Positions 61,539 through 64,000 of a DNA stretch of 64,000 bases are shown here, one piece after another (position 1 is the first letter of the stretch; each line of letters opens with the position of its first letter). A model generated the notes under the pieces. That model was not told the DNA's origin. It saw only the letters and a list, made by a program, of their open reading frames with translations, and searched no databases. The translations under genes were made by a program, and so were the position numbers. The DNA is from Aliiroseovarius halocynthiae. GTDB lineage: Bacteria; Pseudomonadota; Alphaproteobacteria; Rhodobacterales; Rhodobacteraceae. Location of the stretch: NCBI RefSeq assembly GCF_007004645.1, contig NZ_ML660019.1:516437-580436 (forward strand), written 5' to 3'.

Positions 61539-62168
61539 TCACCTTATATCGACAGGAAGCGAACCACGGCGGCGTTCCCACCCGGCCTTTTCCAGTTCAG
61601 GACTATCGGCGGTTTCCTCGGGCCAGCCAAGGCAGAAATAACCGACAAGGCTCCAGTTCTTGGGCACGTCCAGATCGCGGCAGAGTTGGTCAGGATTAAG
61701 GATCGACACCCAACCCAGCCCCAGCCCGCGCGAGCGCACTGCCAGCCAGAACAACATAATGGCCGAGACAACGGAATAGCGCCGCATCTCGGGCATAGTT
61801 TTTGCGCCAAGACCCGCGCCTTTGTCGGTTGCGTCGTCGCAGAAAATCGCCAGTTGGATGGGGGCGTTCTCCATCCCGGACAGTTTCAGGCCAGAATAAA
61901 GCTGCGCCTTGTCGCCGGAATAGCCGGACAGTGCATCAGCGTTGGCGGCCTTGAAATTCTCAAGCGCGGCGGCGCGGGCTGGGTCACTTTGGACCCGCAC
62001 CACCCGCCACGGTTCGGACAACCCCACCGAAGGGGCCATCAAAAACGCGTCGAGGCACTGCGTCAGCAATGCCTCGTCCACAGGATCCGTGCGGAAGCGG
62101 CGCACGTCGCGCCGCCAACGCATCAGATCTTCCAGATCCGACTGAAACTCGTCTGAAAAGGCGTGCAT
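61539..62168 (-). CDS. bluB: 5,6-Dimethylbenzimidazole synthase BluB
   Basis: A 209-residue nitroreductase-like enzyme with RRDVRRFRTDPV, APSVGLSEPWRVV and GLGAKTMPEMRRYSVVSAIMLFWLAVRSRG, the BluB pattern. It uses FMNH2 and oxygen to cut the flavin ring system into dimethylbenzimidazole, the lower ligand of cobalamin. No cobalamin riboswitch precedes it; it follows rpsP by 21 bp and so is part of the ribosomal transcript. Confidence 0.93.
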   Translation of the reverse strand: MHAFSDEFQSDLEDLMRWRRDVRRFRTDPVDEALLTQCLDAFLMAPSVGLSEPWRVVRVQSDPARAAALENFKAANADALSGYSGDKAQLYSGLKLSGMENAPIQLAIFCDDATDKGAGLGAKTMPEMRRYSVVSAIMLFWLAVRSRGLGLGWVSILNPDQLCRDLDVPKNWSLVGYFCLGWPEETADSPELEKAGWERRRGSLPVDIR

Positions 62169-62189
62169 GTCAGATCCAGTCCGAAGGAT

Positions 62190-62579
62190 TTATTCCTCGG
62201 CAGCAGCTTCTTCAGCCGGAGCAGCGGCAGCTTCAGCAGCGGCAGCAGCTTTTTCAGCTTTCTCGGCAGCACGATCCTTGGCTTTCTGGCCCGGCTCGGC
62301 TTTTTTCATGTTGGCGCGCTCTTTCTTGGCCAGAACACCGGCGGCTTCCAGGAAGCGGCTTACGCGGTCCGACGGCTGTGCGCCTTGGTCCAGCCAGTAC
62401 TGAACGCGTTCCATGTCCAGCTTTACGCGCTCTTCCGAATCTTTCGGCAGCAGCGGGTTATAGGTGCCCAGCTTTTCGATGAAACGGCCATCGCGCGGCA
62501 TGCGCGAGTCTGCAGCAACAACGCGATAGAAGGGACGTTTTTTCGAGCCACCACGGGCAAGACGGATTTTCATAGCCAT
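62190..62579 (-). CDS. rpsP: Ribosomal protein S16
   Basis: A 129-residue S16 ([33 protein letters not shown]). It has an Ala/Glu/Lys-rich C-terminal tail (residues 100-129, with [15 protein letters not shown]), longer than the bare S16 core of about 85 residues. ATG 62579 has AAAGGA upstream. It is the first gene of the rpsP-bluB-small ORF-rimM unit. Confidence 0.97.
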   Translation of the reverse strand: MAMKIRLARGGSKKRPFYRVVAADSRMPRDGRFIEKLGTYNPLLPKDSEERVKLDMERVQYWLDQGAQPSDRVSRFLEAAGVLAKKERANMKKAEPGQKAKDRAAEKAEKAAAAAEAAAAPAEEAAAEE

Positions 62580-62623
62580 GAGAGTTTTCCTTTTTACTAG
62601 CTATTTGAAGGGCGTGTGCCCTG

Positions 62624-62920
62624 TCATTCCTGATGTTTTTTGTGATGCCTGATGACCTCATCAATGATGAAGTTCAGGAATTTCTTGGCGAATTCGGGGT
62701 CCAGATTGGCGCGGGTGGCCAGATCTTCCAGACGTTCGATTTGTTTGGCTTCCCGATCCGGGTCGGATGGGGGCAGGGCGTGTTCGGCTTTCAATTGACC
62801 CACGGCTTGCGTATGCTTGAACCGCTCGCCCAGCGTATAGACAAGGATCGCGTCCAGCCGATCAATCGACTCGCGATGTTCTTTAAGAAGGTCAGCAGCG
62901 CGGGTGGATGCGTCGGTCAT
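62624..62920 (-). CDS. Chorismate mutase (AroQ type)
   Basis: A 98-residue all-helical enzyme: RESIDRLDAILVYTLGERFKHTQAVGQLKAEHALPPSDPDRE, with the Arg/Lys/Glu residues of the AroQ active site. It converts chorismate to prephenate, the entry to Phe and Tyr. It overlaps the preceding acetyltransferase gene by 4 bp and lies 44 bp before rpsP. Confidence 0.93.
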   Translation of the reverse strand: MTDASTRAADLLKEHRESIDRLDAILVYTLGERFKHTQAVGQLKAEHALPPSDPDREAKQIERLEDLATRANLDPEFAKKFLNFIIDEVIRHHKKHQE

Positions 62921-63441
62921 AAGAAGCTTCCCTTTGGGTGACGAAAGACATTCAGGTCATCATATTTCGGCCACGGGGTGGCGGTTGGATCCTGCGTCGC
63001 ACCAATGCGCAGTACAAGCGCCGCCGAACGGTGATTGTCCGGGGCGATATAGCTGACCAGAGTGTCAAGCCCAAGCGCCCCAAATCCCCACTCACGCAGA
63101 GCAACCGCAGCCTCCGAGGCAAACCCTTGCCCCTCGTGATCTGACGAATACAGCGCGTATGCGATCTCGGCTTCCGGGCGGTCATCGCCACTTCGGATAC
63201 CTGCACGGCCGATGGTTTCGCCGGTATCGCGCAGCGCGATGGACAGGTAACATTCGCCTTGCGAAGCTGCGTCGGCCATGGACATCCAAGTGTCGAAAGC
63301 ATCGCGTGCGTCGGATGAGGTCAGCGGTCCACCGAACCATTTTGAACGCTCATCCATGCAGAAGCCAACAAAGGCATCGCGGTCACGCGCTTCGGGGGCG
63401 CGAAGGATCAGGCGATCGGTGGTCAGGACTGCGGGGCTCAT
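62917..63441 (-). CDS. GNAT-family N-acetyltransferase
   Basis: A 174-residue GNAT protein of the RimJ/RimL type (TTDRLILRAPEARDRDAFVGF, the A motif LYSSDHEGQGFASEAAVALREWGF). It transfers an acetyl group from acetyl-CoA to an amine; the substrate is unknown. It overlaps both neighbours by 4 bp and resembles the next protein, so the two probably arose by duplication. Confidence 0.9.
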   Translation of the reverse strand: MSPAVLTTDRLILRAPEARDRDAFVGFCMDERSKWFGGPLTSSDARDAFDTWMSMADAASQGECYLSIALRDTGETIGRAGIRSGDDRPEAEIAYALYSSDHEGQGFASEAAVALREWGFGALGLDTLVSYIAPDNHRSAALVLRIGATQDPTATPWPKYDDLNVFRHPKGSFL

Positions 63442-63992
63442 GCGTAAGCCTCCGGGGTGCCATCCGTATCGGGTGCCGGGTGGCGCCAGATGTGATAGGG
63501 GGCGTCTTCCCCCATCTCTTCATCATCCTCGAAACGCCGGGCGTTCGGGTCGATTTCGCAGCCCAAGCGCCGGGCCAGCGCGGCCGAACGGGTGTTGGCT
63601 TCGTCGATATAGCTGACGGCAGTGGTCCAGCCCAATTCTGTGAACGCCCAGTCGCGGGTCGCCAATGCCGCCTCATGGGCCAGCCCGGTTCCCTCGGCCT
63701 CTTCTGCCCAGACGGACCATGCAATTTCGTGCTCGGGCCAGCCTTCGGGATACCACGGACCGGCAGATAGAACTGGCTGGCTGCTGGCCTTGTCGACACC
63801 AACAAAAATGCCAAAGCCGCGCAGGGTCCAGTGGCCGACCATGTGGCCAAAACCGCGCCATGCATTGCGACGGGTATAGGGCCCACCGATCATACGCGCA
63901 CGATCCGACCCAAGAAAGGCGGCGATGGCCTCCCAGTCGCCCATTTCGGGCTGGCGCAGCAACAGGCGCGGGGTTTCGATCGTGACGGTCAT
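63438..63992 (-). CDS. GNAT-family N-acetyltransferase
   Basis: A 184-residue GNAT protein (TPRLLLRQPEMGDWEAIAAFL, WAEEAEGTGLAHEAALATRDWAF). It is a tandem relative of the downstream acetyltransferase and overlaps it by 4 bp. Only 8 bases of sequence remain upstream of its ATG, so whether it begins the operon cannot be told. Confidence 0.9.
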   Translation of the reverse strand: MTVTIETPRLLLRQPEMGDWEAIAAFLGSDRARMIGGPYTRRNAWRGFGHMVGHWTLRGFGIFVGVDKASSQPVLSAGPWYPEGWPEHEIAWSVWAEEAEGTGLAHEAALATRDWAFTELGWTTAVSYIDEANTRSAALARRLGCEIDPNARRFEDDEEMGEDAPYHIWRHPAPDTDGTPEAYA

Positions 63993-64000
63993 GCGGGGTT

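Noticed and set aside
1-64000. tRNA, rRNA, CRISPR array, insertion sequence or prophage
   Set aside because: No cloverleaf with a GTTCRA-type loop, no repeated spacer pattern, no transposase or integrase, and no terminal inverted repeats were seen on either strand.

Overview
The window looks like a chromosomal segment of a marine alphaproteobacterium of the Rhodobacterales (Roseobacter-type). The basis is indirect but consistent: GC-rich coding sequence, a MipZ-type ParA ATPase, DUF1285, DUF599, BluB, a TAXI-TRAP transporter with a fused permease, a glcDEF glycolate oxidase, a BKACE enzyme, and an alphaproteobacterial heat-shock promoter (CTTG-N17-CATATCT). No rRNA, tRNA, insertion sequence, prophage or CRISPR array is visible. 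Genes are densely packed, with many 1-4 bp stop/start overlaps (ATGA, GTGA, TGATG).

Layout. 1-7.2 kb: a catabolic island with a BKACE enzyme and a class III aminotransferase, divergent from an RpiR regulator, a TAXI solute-binding protein, a fused TRAP permease and a UspA protein. 7.3-10.3 kb: a short AMP-forming ligase coupled to a thiolase that lacks two catalytic residues, then a nitroreductase. 10.7-19.4 kb: an acetate module (acs, a second-type adk, DUF4212 and VC_2705-type symporter subunits, a cNMP/CBS/DUF294 protein, a membrane protein, and a PAS-exonuclease). 19.4-21.8 kb: a polar amino-acid ABC transporter. 21.9-31.1 kb: an RNA methyltransferase, DUF1285, a MoxR-DUF58-DUF4159-GATase-like operon, and DUF599. 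31.2-35.5 kb: glcD-glcE-(frameshifted membrane ORF)-glcF. 35.6-37.2 kb: tandem secreted trypsin-like proteases. 37.2-39.4 kb: hsp20 under an RpoH promoter and a ROSE-type RNA thermometer, facing a riboflavin transporter (ribN) under an FMN riboswitch. 39.4-46.4 kb: a phytase-like protein, gabD, secreted proteins, a P1 peptidase and an RTX protein. 46.5-53.7 kb: an operon of Opp/Dpp-type ABC genes, aldehyde dehydrogenase, thioesterase, YcaQ glycosylase and SDR. 53.8-56 kb: mipZ and tandem Lin0512 genes. 56-64 kb: rpmE, rplS, trmD, rimM, bluB and rpsP, a scattered version of the classical rpsP-rimM-trmD-rplS operon. Interspersed are a TetR/flavodoxin-fold oxidoreductase pair with three palindromic operators, mscS, an APH-like kinase, an unlisted 49-codon gene, chorismate mutase and two acetyltransferases.

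The strongest regulatory elements are an almost textbook FMN riboswitch with a Shine-Dalgarno-sequestering hairpin, a ROSE thermometer carrying the UYGCU/AGGA core, and three TTGACC-type palindromes in the TetR divergent promoter. The best candidates for undescribed biology are the aminotransferase/BKACE/TAXI-TRAP island, the atypical ligase-thiolase pair, the small gene coupled to rimM, the poly-G frameshift inside glcDEF, and the acs-adk-symporter-DUF294-exonuclease cluster. All functions are read from the sequence and family knowledge; no database search was run.
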